NCBI GenBank assembly: GCA_963730585.1
Contig: CAVSSL010000008.1
Location: 1 to 64,000, forward strand
Direction of reading: 5' to 3'
From: Pedococcus_A sp963730585
GTDB lineage: Bacteria; Actinomycetota; Actinomycetes; Actinomycetales; Dermatophilaceae
Length of the DNA: 64,000 nt
Shown here piece by piece: positions 52,895-60,462 of this stretch. Each line of letters begins with the position of its first letter. Position 1 is the first letter of the stretch. A program made the translations under genes and the position numbers. The notes under the pieces are model-generated. The model worked only from the letters and a program-made list of their open reading frames with translations, made no database searches and was not told the origin of the DNA.

Positions 52895-53479
52895 TCAGGT
52901 GGCCGGGTGTGGTGTCCCGGGCCGCGCCGACGTGCCGGCCGCAGCGCTGGGCAGCTCGCGCCGCACCTCCCACGCCAGGGCCAGCAGGGCCAGGCCGAGG
53001 ACGATGGCGTACCAGCCGATGAGCCACGTGATGACCAGGACGCCGGTGCCAGGAGTGACGACCAGCATCACCGCAAAGCCCATGGAGAGGACACCCACGG
53101 CACCGAGGATCCACTCGTGCTGCAGCTCCCGCCGCAGCTGCACCGCGGTGACGAGCTTGGCCAGCCCGGACAGGAAGGCCCACACCGCGATGACGAACAA
53201 CATCACCAGCCCGGTGATGTCGGGCCAGATGAAGGCGATCAGTCCTGCCGCGACGCCCAGGACGCCGTGCACGACGAGCCAGCCGCGCCCGCGGACCACG
53301 TCGCCGGTGAAGGCCGCCACCAGGCTGCCGATGCCGTCGAGCAGGGCGAACACACCCCACGTGACGACGACGGCCCACAGCGTGATCTCAGGCCAGACGA
53401 GGGTGACCACCCCGAACCCCACGGCGAGCAGTCCCCGCACCGCCAGCAGCCGCCAGTCACCGACATAGTCACGGATCAT
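52895..53479 (-). CDS. HdeD-family (DUF308) membrane protein
   Basis: 194 residues, six helices. WRLLAVRGLLAVGFGVVTLVWPEITLWAVV, then GIGSLVAAF and FIWPDITGLVMLFVIAVWAFLSG repeat the HdeD pattern of paired helices. Known members help acid resistance in enterobacteria; actinobacterial function is unknown. ATG 53479. It stands between the DUF4232 gene (converging) and the cyclase gene. Confidence 0.88.
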   Translation of the reverse strand: MIRDYVGDWRLLAVRGLLAVGFGVVTLVWPEITLWAVVVTWGVFALLDGIGSLVAAFTGDVVRGRGWLVVHGVLGVAAGLIAFIWPDITGLVMLFVIAVWAFLSGLAKLVTAVQLRRELQHEWILGAVGVLSMGFAVMLVVTPGTGVLVITWLIGWYAIVLGLALLALAWEVRRELPSAAAGTSARPGTPHPAT

Positions 53480-53554
53480 CGCCTGACCTCCTTCGAGCTC
53501 CTCTCGCCAGTAGACGCCCGGCCGCAGCCAGCGCGAAGGGGCGAAGGTCCCCCG

Positions 53555-54874
53555 TCAGCCCGGCCCCGTCAGCCCCCGCCCGGTCAGCTCCGGCCCGGTC
53601 AGCAGGAAGGTCCTCATCGGCCCCTTGCCCTTGACGTCGACGGTGCCGCGCGGCTCGACCGTGAACTGCGGTGACAGGGCCTCAGCGACCCGCTCGGTGA
53701 CCTGGATCTGCCCCGGCAGCCCGTGCGACTCCATGCGGCTGGCGGTGTTCACCGTGTCGCCCCAGAGGTCGTAGATGAACTTGCGCCGGCCGATGACACC
53801 GGCCACGGCAGGGCCGGCGTCGATGCCGATGCGCACCGCCAGCCATGGCAGGTCGCTGCGGCGCGCCAGCGACGCGATCTCCTCGCGCATCGCGAGGGCG
53901 GCCCGCGCAGCGGCCTCGAGGTGTCCCTGCCGCGGTTCGGGCAGGCCTCCGGCCGCCATGTAGGCGTCGCCGATGGTCTTGATCTTCTCGAGCCCCTCGC
54001 GGTCGACGACCTGGTCGAACGCCGAGAAGATCTGGTCGAGCAGCGACACCAGGTCACGCGGCGCCATCACCAGTGACCGTTCGGTGAAGCCGACGAGGTC
54101 GGCGAAGACGACGCTGACGGAGTCGTAGTGCTCGGCGATGACCCCGCTGTCGCGCTTGAGCCGAGCGGCGATCGGCTCGGGGAGGACGTTGAGCAGCAGC
54201 CGTTCGGAGCGCTCACGTTCGACCTCGAGGGCGCGGTGGACCCTGGCCCGCTGCTCGACGAAGTAGGCGAGCATGACGTAGCTGCACAGCGTCACCCCCG
54301 TCACGTTGAGCACGAAGAAGGCGATGACGACACCGCTCGGCAGAAGGGCTGGGTCCTGAGAGAGGCGCGGGTCGAGCACAGCCAGCACGACGAGCTCGGC
54401 GAAGTAGGCGAGCAACCACGCCACCGACCCGCGCGTCCCCAGCAGGGCGAGGGCTGCCAGCGGCACGAAGATCGACCAGAGGATCATGCCGCTGGAGGCG
54501 ACGAACCCACCGAGAGAGGCCTGAAGCAGGGCCGGCAGCACCAGGAAGACCACCAGCTGGGTGTTCCTGAACGTCGCGAACCCCTGGGTCCGCGAGAGCA
54601 CGACCAGGCCCACGACCGTGACCACCTGGTAGAGCGCGGGGATGGCGGCCGAGACCGGATAGCCGTAGGCGGCATACGTGATGACCCAGATGAACGAGAC
54701 GACGGAGATCAGCGCCGACGCCAGCACGAGCGTGCCGGAGCGCACCCGCTCGTCGTCGGAGGCGTCGGGCCGCGCGCCGAGCGCGGCGAGGGCGGACAGC
54801 GCGCTCACTGGGCGTGCCACGAGGCGCCTCGGCCATGGTCGGGGAAGCGCGCGGGACGGGGGCGCAGCACCCAC
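53555..54874 (-). CDS. class III adenylate/guanylate cyclase with six-helix membrane domain
   Basis: Up to 439 residues. Six hydrophobic helices (about 45-200) precede a coiled stretch and a CHD cyclase domain (about 245-420). The domain has VVFADLVGFTE (metal Asp), KTIGDAYMAAGGLP, and DLWGDTVNTASRMES with the transition-state Asn and Arg, so the site looks intact. The substrate residues (Lys in KTIGDAY) favour ATP. The start is unsure: GTG 54820 with GAGG upstream is an alternative. The last 20 residues contain an LTGPELTGRGLTGPG repeat. Confidence 0.9.
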   Translation of the reverse strand: MGAAPPSRALPRPWPRRLVARPVSALSALAALGARPDASDDERVRSGTLVLASALISVVSFIWVITYAAYGYPVSAAIPALYQVVTVVGLVVLSRTQGFATFRNTQLVVFLVLPALLQASLGGFVASSGMILWSIFVPLAALALLGTRGSVAWLLAYFAELVVLAVLDPRLSQDPALLPSGVVIAFFVLNVTGVTLCSYVMLAYFVEQRARVHRALEVERERSERLLLNVLPEPIAARLKRDSGVIAEHYDSVSVVFADLVGFTERSLVMAPRDLVSLLDQIFSAFDQVVDREGLEKIKTIGDAYMAAGGLPEPRQGHLEAAARAALAMREEIASLARRSDLPWLAVRIGIDAGPAVAGVIGRRKFIYDLWGDTVNTASRMESHGLPGQIQVTERVAEALSPQFTVEPRGTVDVKGKGPMRTFLLTGPELTGRGLTGPG

Positions 54875-54938
54875 CTGCTGATGCTAGGGCCGGCGGCTGC
54901 CCTGCCGCCATGACCGCGTCGACGCTCAGGGTCGGCGC

Positions 54939-55382
54939 TCAGGCGGGAGAACCCTCCCCGTGCACGACGAGCACCGGCACGTGCGCGTGCTCGGCGCACA
55001 CCGCACTGACCGACCCGAGCAGCAGACCGGCGAAGCCGCCGTGGCCCCGACTGCCGACGACCAGCATCTGCGCGCCCTCGCTGGCGTCGAGGAGGCGCTT
55101 GGCCGGCGGACCCTCGAGGACACGGCTGGTGAGCTTCGGTGGGCGGTCGTCGCCGTATGCCGCGTCGATGGCCTCGGCGAGGACCTCACGAGCGTTCTCC
55201 TCCGGGTCCCAGTCACCCACCATCCCCCAGCCAGCCGCGGCCGGGTAGGTCCACACGGTGACGGCCTCGACGGCTGAGCCGGTGCACCCGGCGACCGTCC
55301 GGGCCCACCGGAGGGCGCTGCGCGACTGCGCTGACCCGTCGACGCCCACCACGATGCGTGGCACGTCCTGTGCTGTGTCCAT
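54939..55382 (-). CDS. universal stress protein (UspA family)
   Basis: 147 residues. RIVVGVDGSAQSRSALRWAR at the start and the ATP-binding signature GSRGHGGFAGLLLGSVSAVC near residue 110 place it in the nucleotide-binding UspA group. Single domain. Probably expressed under stress or stasis. ATG 55382. Neighbours: the cyclase gene downstream and an anti-sigma-type ATPase upstream. Confidence 0.95.
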   Translation of the reverse strand: MDTAQDVPRIVVGVDGSAQSRSALRWARTVAGCTGSAVEAVTVWTYPAAAGWGMVGDWDPEENAREVLAEAIDAAYGDDRPPKLTSRVLEGPPAKRLLDASEGAQMLVVGSRGHGGFAGLLLGSVSAVCAEHAHVPVLVVHGEGSPA

Positions 55383-55512
55383 CGAGGACTCCCTCCCGCG
55401 GCCCGGGCACGGCCTGGTGCCCGCTCCAGCATGGGCTCACAGCGCCGGTGGACGGCAGGGCCGAAGGTCCGAGAGCCCGGGCACGAGCCTTCCGGCCGTT
55501 GGGGGCAGTGCG

Positions 55513-55899
55513 TCAGCTCCGCAGCCGGAACCACACGTCTTTTCCAACGCCGGTTCGCGGCTCGACGCCCCAGTCGTCGCTGATGACGTCGACCAGTCGC
55601 ATGCCCCGGCCGGACTCGTCCGCGGGGCCCGCCTGGCGCACCTGGGCAGGCTGCGGGTTGTTGTCGGTGACCGAGACGCGCAAGCCGTTGCTGCCGTCGC
55701 ACTCCACCCGCATCGTGATCGGTGGCGCACCGTGCAGGACGGCGTTGGTGACCAGCTCGCTGACCAGCAGCTCAGCTTCGTCGACGACGCGGGCATGGTG
55801 TGTCTCGCAGGCGGCGTCCCGCAGGAAGGCCCGCGCGAGGGCCGGCGCCCGGGCGTTGTCAGGCAGCTGAGTCTGTGATGGCGCTTGCACCTCACACAT
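55513..55899 (-). CDS. RsbW-like HATPase (anti-sigma-type serine kinase)
   Basis: 128 residues. ELLVSELVTNAVLHG is the N box, RVSVTDNNPQP the G1-like strand, and SGRGMRLVDVISDDWGV the glycine loop. Stand-alone GHKL ATPases of this size in actinobacteria usually regulate sigma factors or anti-anti-sigma partners. ATG 55899 has GGGGAG upstream. The 193-bp gap to the tRNA gene holds nothing else that I can identify. Confidence 0.9.
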   Translation of the reverse strand: MCEVQAPSQTQLPDNARAPALARAFLRDAACETHHARVVDEAELLVSELVTNAVLHGAPPITMRVECDGSNGLRVSVTDNNPQPAQVRQAGPADESGRGMRLVDVISDDWGVEPRTGVGKDVWFRLRS

Positions 55900-56056
55900 G
55901 CACTCCCCCTAGCCTCGTGGCGCTTCAACGCGGCCAGGGCCGGGTCCAGCGGGTCCCCGGTGTGTCACAACCCGGCCCCGCGCTCAGCCTTGCACGCCAC
56001 GCCGGTCACCGCATCACCACAGCGCGGTCTGGCCGGGCACCACTCGGACACGACGA

Positions 56057-56085
56057 AGCCCCTCCCGGGTGACCCGGGAGGGGCT
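56057..56085 (-). terminator. terminator of tRNA-Ala
   Basis: AGCCCCTCCCGGG and its complement with a three-base loop, a 13-bp stem ending eight bases beyond the tRNA 3' end. Confidence 0.8.
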
Positions 56086-56093
56086 CTCGATCC

Positions 56094-56169
56094 TGGTGGA
56101 GCTGAGGGGACTCGAACCCCTGACCCCCTCCATGCCATGGAGGTGCGCTACCAGCTGCGCCACAGCCCC
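56094..56169 (-). tRNA. tRNA-Ala (anticodon GGC), CCA encoded
   Basis: 76 bases including CCA. GGGGCTG acceptor, GCGCAGCTGGTAGCGC D arm, anticodon stem CTCC/GGAG around loop ATGGCAT (anticodon GGC), and a GGTTCGAGTCC T arm. Standard cloverleaf. Confidence 0.96.
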
Positions 56170-56247
56170 GTGCGATTTCTCGCCCGTTCCCCCGAAGGGG
56201 ACGCCAGAGTTTATCCACCACACCCCCCGATTCACCAAATCGGCTCC

Positions 56248-56901
56248 TCAGGCGCGTGAGTGGGGTCCGTCGAGCGTCTCGAGGCCGGGCGGACCGACGT
56301 TCCAGCGCACCAGCCGCCACCCGACCCGGCCCTCGGCGACCTCGGCCCAGTGGCAGTTGCCCAGGCCACCCAGGGTGGTCCAGGCAGTGCCCTGGTCGAG
56401 GCCGACCAGCTCCGCCACGGCGGCCCGTCCGGCCACCCCGTGGGTGGAGACGACGACGGTCTCCCCGTCGCCCATTCCCGCGACCAGCTCCTCGAGGGCC
56501 GCGGCGGTGCGGTGGGCCACGTCGGCCACGGACTCGCCGTGCTCGCCGCGCACGAAGTCCTCGCCGCGCAGCAGCTTCTCCTGCTCCTCGGGCCACCGGG
56601 CCCGCACCTGCGCGCCGCTCATGCCCTGCCAGACGCCGGCGTGGATCTCGCGCCACCGCTCGTCGTAGACGATCGACACACCGCACGCGTCGGCCACCGC
56701 CCGGCCGGTGACCGCCGCCCGCTCCAGGTCGGAGGCGACCACACGGACCGGCGCGAGGGCCGCGAGGGCCTGCCCCGCGGCATACGCCTGCTGCACGCCT
56801 CGCTCGGAGAGCGGGCTGTCGAGCTGGCCCTGCCAGATGCCGGCAGCGTTGTGGGTGGTTTCGCCGTGCCGGAGCACGACGACCCGGCGGTTCCGGGTCA
56901 C
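56248..56901 (-). CDS. histidine phosphatase-family protein (phosphoglycerate mutase-like)
   Basis: 217 residues. The catalytic RHG is in VVVLRHGETTHNAAGIWQGQ (His about residue 12), a Glu near WREIHAGVWQGM, and the second His is in VVVSTHGVAGRAAVAEL. Such proteins in this position (after rsfS, nadD) are often annotated as phosphoglycerate mutases or phosphatases. GTG 56901 lies 10 bases after the rsfS stop, so it is in that operon. Confidence 0.9.
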   Translation of the reverse strand: MTRNRRVVVLRHGETTHNAAGIWQGQLDSPLSERGVQQAYAAGQALAALAPVRVVASDLERAAVTGRAVADACGVSIVYDERWREIHAGVWQGMSGAQVRARWPEEQEKLLRGEDFVRGEHGESVADVAHRTAAALEELVAGMGDGETVVVSTHGVAGRAAVAELVGLDQGTAWTTLGGLGNCHWAEVAEGRVGWRLVRWNVGPPGLETLDGPHSRA

Positions 56902-56911
56902 CGGCGTCCCG

Positions 56912-57286
56912 TCACTGCTGGCGGCGCTTCTGCACGCCCAGCTCGATCTCGGGGCAGTCCTTCCAGAGGCGCTCGAGCTCGTAGAAGTCCCGCTCCTCGT
57001 CGTGCTGCACGTGGACGACGATGTCGCCGTAGTCGATGAGCACCCAGCGGCCCTCGCGCTCGCCCTCACGGCGCACCGGCTTGGCCCCGGCCTCCCGCAG
57101 CTTGTCCTCCACCTCGTCGACGATGGCGCCGACCTGGCGGTCGGTGGACGCGGAGACGATGAGGAACACGTCGGTCAGCGCGAGCTGCTCACTGACGTCG
57201 ATGGCGGTGATGGTGGTCGCCAGCTTGTCGTCGGCGGCGAGGGCGGCGGCCTTGGCCAGGTCGAGGGCGTGTTGCGTTGCGGGCAC
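56912..57286 (-). CDS. rsfS: ribosome silencing factor RsfS
   Basis: 124 residues. ALAADDKLATTITAIDVSEQ, FLIVSASTDRQVGAIVDEVED and WVLIDYGDIVVHVQHDEERDFYELERLW are the family blocks. RsfS binds L14 and stops subunit joining during starvation. GTG 57286 has AGGAGAG upstream. It follows nadD and precedes the phosphatase gene. Confidence 0.96.
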   Translation of the reverse strand: MPATQHALDLAKAAALAADDKLATTITAIDVSEQLALTDVFLIVSASTDRQVGAIVDEVEDKLREAGAKPVRREGEREGRWVLIDYGDIVVHVQHDEERDFYELERLWKDCPEIELGVQKRRQQ

Positions 57287-57293
57287 TGCTCTC

Positions 57294-57902
57294 CTACGTG
57301 AGGTTCTGGGGATGGGCCGCGACGGCGCGGTCGGCGGCATACAGGTGGTGTTTGTTGATGTACTGCACGACGCCGTCGGGCACGAGGTACCAGATCGGCT
57401 CGGCCCGGACGACGCGGTCGCGGCAGTCGGTGGAGCTGATCGCCATGGCGGGCACCTCCTGCAGCGTGACGCCGTTCTCCGGCAGGCCCACGTCGGTGAG
57501 CTCGTGGCCCGGCCGCGTGACACCGATGAAGTGGGCGAGGCCGAACAGCTCCTCGGCGTTCTTCCACGACAGGATCTCGGCCAGCGCGTCGGCGCCGGTG
57601 ATGAAGAACAGCTCGTCGTTCGGGCGCTGGGCGCGCAGGTCGCGCAGCGTGTCGATGGTGTAGGTGGCGCCGGGCCGGTCGATGTCGACCCGGCTGACGG
57701 TGAACCGGGGGTTCGACGCGGTCGCGATGACCGTCATGAGGTAGCGGTGCTCCGCCGGGCTGACGCCGTCCTTGTGCCACGGCTGCCCGGTCGGCACGAA
57801 CACGACCTCGTCGAGGCCGAAGAGCGCCTGCACCTCACTGGCGGCGACAAGGTGGCCGTGGTGGATCGGGTCGAACGTGCCACCCATGACGCCGAGGCGC
57901 AT
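57294..57902 (-). CDS. nadD: nicotinate-nucleotide adenylyltransferase NadD
   Basis: 202 residues. GVMGGTFDPIHHGHLVAAS is the nucleotidyl-transferase HxGH motif and ISSTDCRDRV the C-terminal ISSTxxR. It makes deamido-NAD, an essential NAD step. ATG 57902. Upstream is a small membrane protein gene, downstream rsfS, the usual actinobacterial order. Confidence 0.97.
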   Translation of the reverse strand: MRLGVMGGTFDPIHHGHLVAASEVQALFGLDEVVFVPTGQPWHKDGVSPAEHRYLMTVIATASNPRFTVSRVDIDRPGATYTIDTLRDLRAQRPNDELFFITGADALAEILSWKNAEELFGLAHFIGVTRPGHELTDVGLPENGVTLQEVPAMAISSTDCRDRVVRAEPIWYLVPDGVVQYINKHHLYAADRAVAAHPQNLT

Positions 57903-57905
57903 GCG

Positions 57906-58100
57906 TCAGCCGCGTTCGTTGGCCCGGGGGTGCGCGCGACCGCCCGACATGTGCCCTGCGGCGCCGCGGAACATCCACAGCACGCCGAGCAGGACGGCGA
58001 AGCCGAGCAGCGCGAGGCCGCCGTACATGTACGGGGACATGGGCAGCTCGCGGGTGTGCTCCTCAGCAGCGGTGAAGAGATTGGCCACAGACGACGACAT
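57906..58100 (-). CDS. 64-residue single-helix membrane protein, conserved neighbour of nadD
   Basis: Reads MSSSVANLFTAAEEHTREL then MSPYMYGGLALLGFAVLL, one membrane helix, and a basic tail HMSGGRAHPRANERG. A short hypothetical gene of this pattern (PMxPYxYG before a helix) is common beside nadD in actinobacteria. It stops three bases before the nadD ATG. Confidence 0.75.
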   Translation of the reverse strand: MSSSVANLFTAAEEHTRELPMSPYMYGGLALLGFAVLLGVLWMFRGAAGHMSGGRAHPRANERG

Positions 58101-58206
58101 GCGGCACAGCCTACCCGGCGGCCGCCTCGCCGCCCGCCATCCCCTGCCCCTGCTGCATTGCGTATGCCGTGCGGTACCTGGCGTGCGCCCTTCTCGCGCC
58201 CAGACG

Positions 58207-58272
58207 TTGTCCACGGATGTTGTGCACAGGGCTGTGCACAACATCGCGCACGCGCACCCAGGGCTGTGGACG
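58207..58272. promoter_or_regulatory. DnaA-box-like cluster around a perfect palindrome
   Basis: GATGTTGTGCACAG and its exact complement, separated by GG (58216-58245), contain two TTGTGCACA nonamers, one mismatch from TTGTCCACA. TTGTCCACG lies at 58207-58215 and CTGTGGACG (the same on the other strand) at 58264-58272. Confidence 0.55.
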
Positions 58273-58626
58273 GCGCTGTGGGCAAAGGGAGGGTTGGAGA
58301 AGTTTTCCGGATTCCGTTGCGGCACAGGATCGCCGAGCGCTAGAACTTGCTCACTCGTTCCGTGGGGTGGTCGGCGAAGGAGCTTCCGACACCGCCCGCA
58401 CCGCGGAGCAGGGCCAGCCGGATAACGGCAGGCCCGCCCTGCCCGGCCGCGCCGGGGAGGGTTCCGGGGCGTGCCCCGGGTCCGCGGGCGACGCCGCGGA
58501 GGGCCCACCGCGACCGTATGGCCCGACCGCCGCCGGTGCTGGGGTCACCCCCACCCCTGCCACCGTCGTAGTGGCCACCACGCGGACGGTCACCGGTTCC
58601 GCGCAGCGGGACCGACCACGTGTGGC

Positions 58627-58671
58627 CCTCGGTGCCCACCACGCCTGCCTTGCGGGTGGTGGGCACCGAGG
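58627..58671. repeat. 16-bp perfect inverted repeat before the glycosyltransferase gene
   Basis: CCTCGGTGCCCACCAC pairs with GTGGTGGGCACCGAGG across a 13-base loop. It ends 72 bp before the GT2 start. No T run; it could be a leader structure, a REP element or an attenuator. Confidence 0.7.
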
Positions 58672-58742
58672 TCCCCAGGTCGAGCCCAGCCCGCGCGCAC
58701 GGCCTGCCCTCCGGCACCGCTGCGAGCCCCTAGGCTGGGAGC

Positions 58743-59741
58743 ATGCCACCCGCGCTGAGCCCCGAGCTGAGCATCGTCGTCCCCGTCTACAACGAGGAGG
58801 ACGTCCTCCCGCTGCTGGCCCAGCGCCTGCGCCCGGTCGCCGACGGTCTCGGCACCGGCTACGAGGTGGTCGCGGTCGACGACGGCAGCACCGACGCGAC
58901 CGCGGTGGTGCTCCAGCGGATCCGGCGCGAGTGGCCCGAGCTGCGCATCGTCCGCCTGCGCGCCAACGCCGGCCACCAGGCCGCGATCTCCGCCGGTCTG
59001 GCCGTCGCCCGCGGCGACTACGTCGTCACCCTCGACGCCGACCTGCAGGACCCGCCGGAGGTCATCCCCCAGATGCTGGCGGTCGCCCGTGAGGAGCGGG
59101 TCGACGTCGTCTACGGCGTGCGCTCCGACCGCTCGACCGACTCGGCGTTCAAGCGCCTCAGCGCCCGGGCGTTCTACCGCGTCATCCGTGTGCTCTCCGG
59201 CACGCACGCCCAGACCGACGCGGGCGACTACCGGATGATGTCGCGCGCCACGGTCGAGGCGGTCAACTCCCTGCCCGAGCACAACCGGGTGCTGCGGTTC
59301 ATCGTGCCGGCGCTCGGCTTCCCGTCGGCGTCGGTGTCCTACAAGCGCGACGAGCGGGCCGCCGGCCGCTCGAAGTACCCCCTCGCGAAGATGGTGCGGC
59401 TGTCGATCGACAGCGTCACCGGGTTCTCCATCGCCCCGCTGCGGGCTGCGACCTGGCTCGGCCTCACCGGCGGGCTGGCGGCCGTGGCCCTGCTGGTCTA
59501 CGCGCTCGTGGCGCAGCTCGTCGGGCACACCCTCCCCGGCTGGACCTCCACCGTCGTCGCCGTCGCCGGGGTGGGCGCCGTGCAGCTGCTCTGCCTCGGC
59601 ATCCTCGGCGAGTACGTCGGGCGCATGTACGCGATGATGCAGGCCCGCCCGACCTACTTCATCGCCTACGACTCGCTCACCGGACCGGCGACGAGCTCCG
59701 ACGCGCCGTTACCAGCAGAGTCACACCAGGCATCCCTTTGA
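58743..59741 (+). CDS. family 2 glycosyltransferase (polyprenyl-phosphate type)
   Basis: 332 residues. ELSIVVPVYNEEDVLPLLAQ starts the GT-A fold, VAVDDGSTD holds the nucleotide-sugar site, and TLDADLQDPPEVIPQMLAVA the metal-binding DxD. Two C-terminal helices (TWLGLTGGLAAVALLVYALV and AVQLLCLGILGEYVGRMYAM) match the DPM1/GtrB-like group that charges undecaprenyl or dolichyl phosphate. ATG 58743. It overlaps the converging methyltransferase by 65 bp. Confidence 0.93.
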   Translation: MPPALSPELSIVVPVYNEEDVLPLLAQRLRPVADGLGTGYEVVAVDDGSTDATAVVLQRIRREWPELRIVRLRANAGHQAAISAGLAVARGDYVVTLDADLQDPPEVIPQMLAVAREERVDVVYGVRSDRSTDSAFKRLSARAFYRVIRVLSGTHAQTDAGDYRMMSRATVEAVNSLPEHNRVLRFIVPALGFPSASVSYKRDERAAGRSKYPLAKMVRLSIDSVTGFSIAPLRAATWLGLTGGLAAVALLVYALVAQLVGHTLPGWTSTVVAVAGVGAVQLLCLGILGEYVGRMYAMMQARPTYFIAYDSLTGPATSSDAPLPAESHQASL

Positions 59742-60384
59742 CGGGCAGGTAGCGCTCGGCGGTGACGACCGCCCGCAGCCCGGCGTTGACGACCGGGTGC
59801 AGGTCGCCGAGGTCGCTGCCCCGGCTGCTCCTGCGCCGCAGGGCCACCACCGGCCGCAGCAGCACGTTCCACGAGGTCATCGACTCGATCTCGAAGCCGC
59901 CGCGCTCGAGCACGTCGCGCAGCGTCACCCGCGTGTAGCGGCGCACGTGGTCGACGGCGACGTCGTGCTCGGACCACAGCCGGGGGTCGGCCGGCACCGC
60001 CACGAGGAAGGTGCCTCCCGGCCGCAGCACCCGGTGCACGTCGGCGACCGCGGCGTCGTGGTCGAGGATGTGCTCCAGCACGTCGAAGGCCACCACCAGG
60101 TCGAGGCTGCCGTCGGGCAGCGGGAGCGCGGTCGCGTCGGCCCGCACCACGTCGAGCCCACGGCTGCGGGCCACCTCGGCACCGTCGGCGCCGTACTCCA
60201 ACGCCGCCACCGACCACCCGGCCGCCTTCAGCACCCGGGTGTTGCCACCTCCCGCGGCACCGACGTCGAGCGCCCGGCCGGGAGCCATCCCCCTGATCGC
60301 GCGCGCCAGCAGGTGCCGGCGCTCGCGGTACCACCAGTGGGTGTCCTCGAGCGCGGCCAGCTTGCGAACCTCGGTGCCTTCCAC
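59677..60384 (-). CDS. class I SAM-dependent methyltransferase
   Basis: 235 residues. ALEDTHWWYRERRHLLARAI is typical of the group; the SAM loop is ALDVGAAGGGNTRVLKAAGW, LVVAFDVLEHILDHDAAVADVHRVL is the later Methyltransf_11 core. GTG 60384. The last 65 bp overlap the GT2 gene tail to tail, unusual in an otherwise spaced region; either end may be longer than real. Functionally the pair could modify a lipid-linked sugar, but this is inference. Confidence 0.88.
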   Translation of the reverse strand: MEGTEVRKLAALEDTHWWYRERRHLLARAIRGMAPGRALDVGAAGGGNTRVLKAAGWSVAALEYGADGAEVARSRGLDVVRADATALPLPDGSLDLVVAFDVLEHILDHDAAVADVHRVLRPGGTFLVAVPADPRLWSEHDVAVDHVRRYTRVTLRDVLERGGFEIESMTSWNVLLRPVVALRRRSSRGSDLGDLHPVVNAGLRAVVTAERYLPVKGMPGVTLLVTARRSSSPVR

Positions 60385-60462
60385 GGGCGGCCATCCTGCC
60401 ACGCCCCGAGGGCGCTCCCGACACACCCGTCGGCGTGACCCGGTGGCACGCCGGTATGCCGC

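Larger units (their letters stand above)
58101..58742. other. 642-bp intergenic region without a recognised gene
   Basis: It holds a GTATGCCG repeat (58161), a cluster of DnaA-box-like sites with a 14-bp palindrome (58207-58272) and a strong hairpin (58627-58671). Between 58273 and 58626 I see only GC-rich sequence, no open frame with family-like protein and no RNA gene. It must carry the promoters of the leftward nadD group and the rightward glycosyltransferase gene. Confidence 0.6.
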
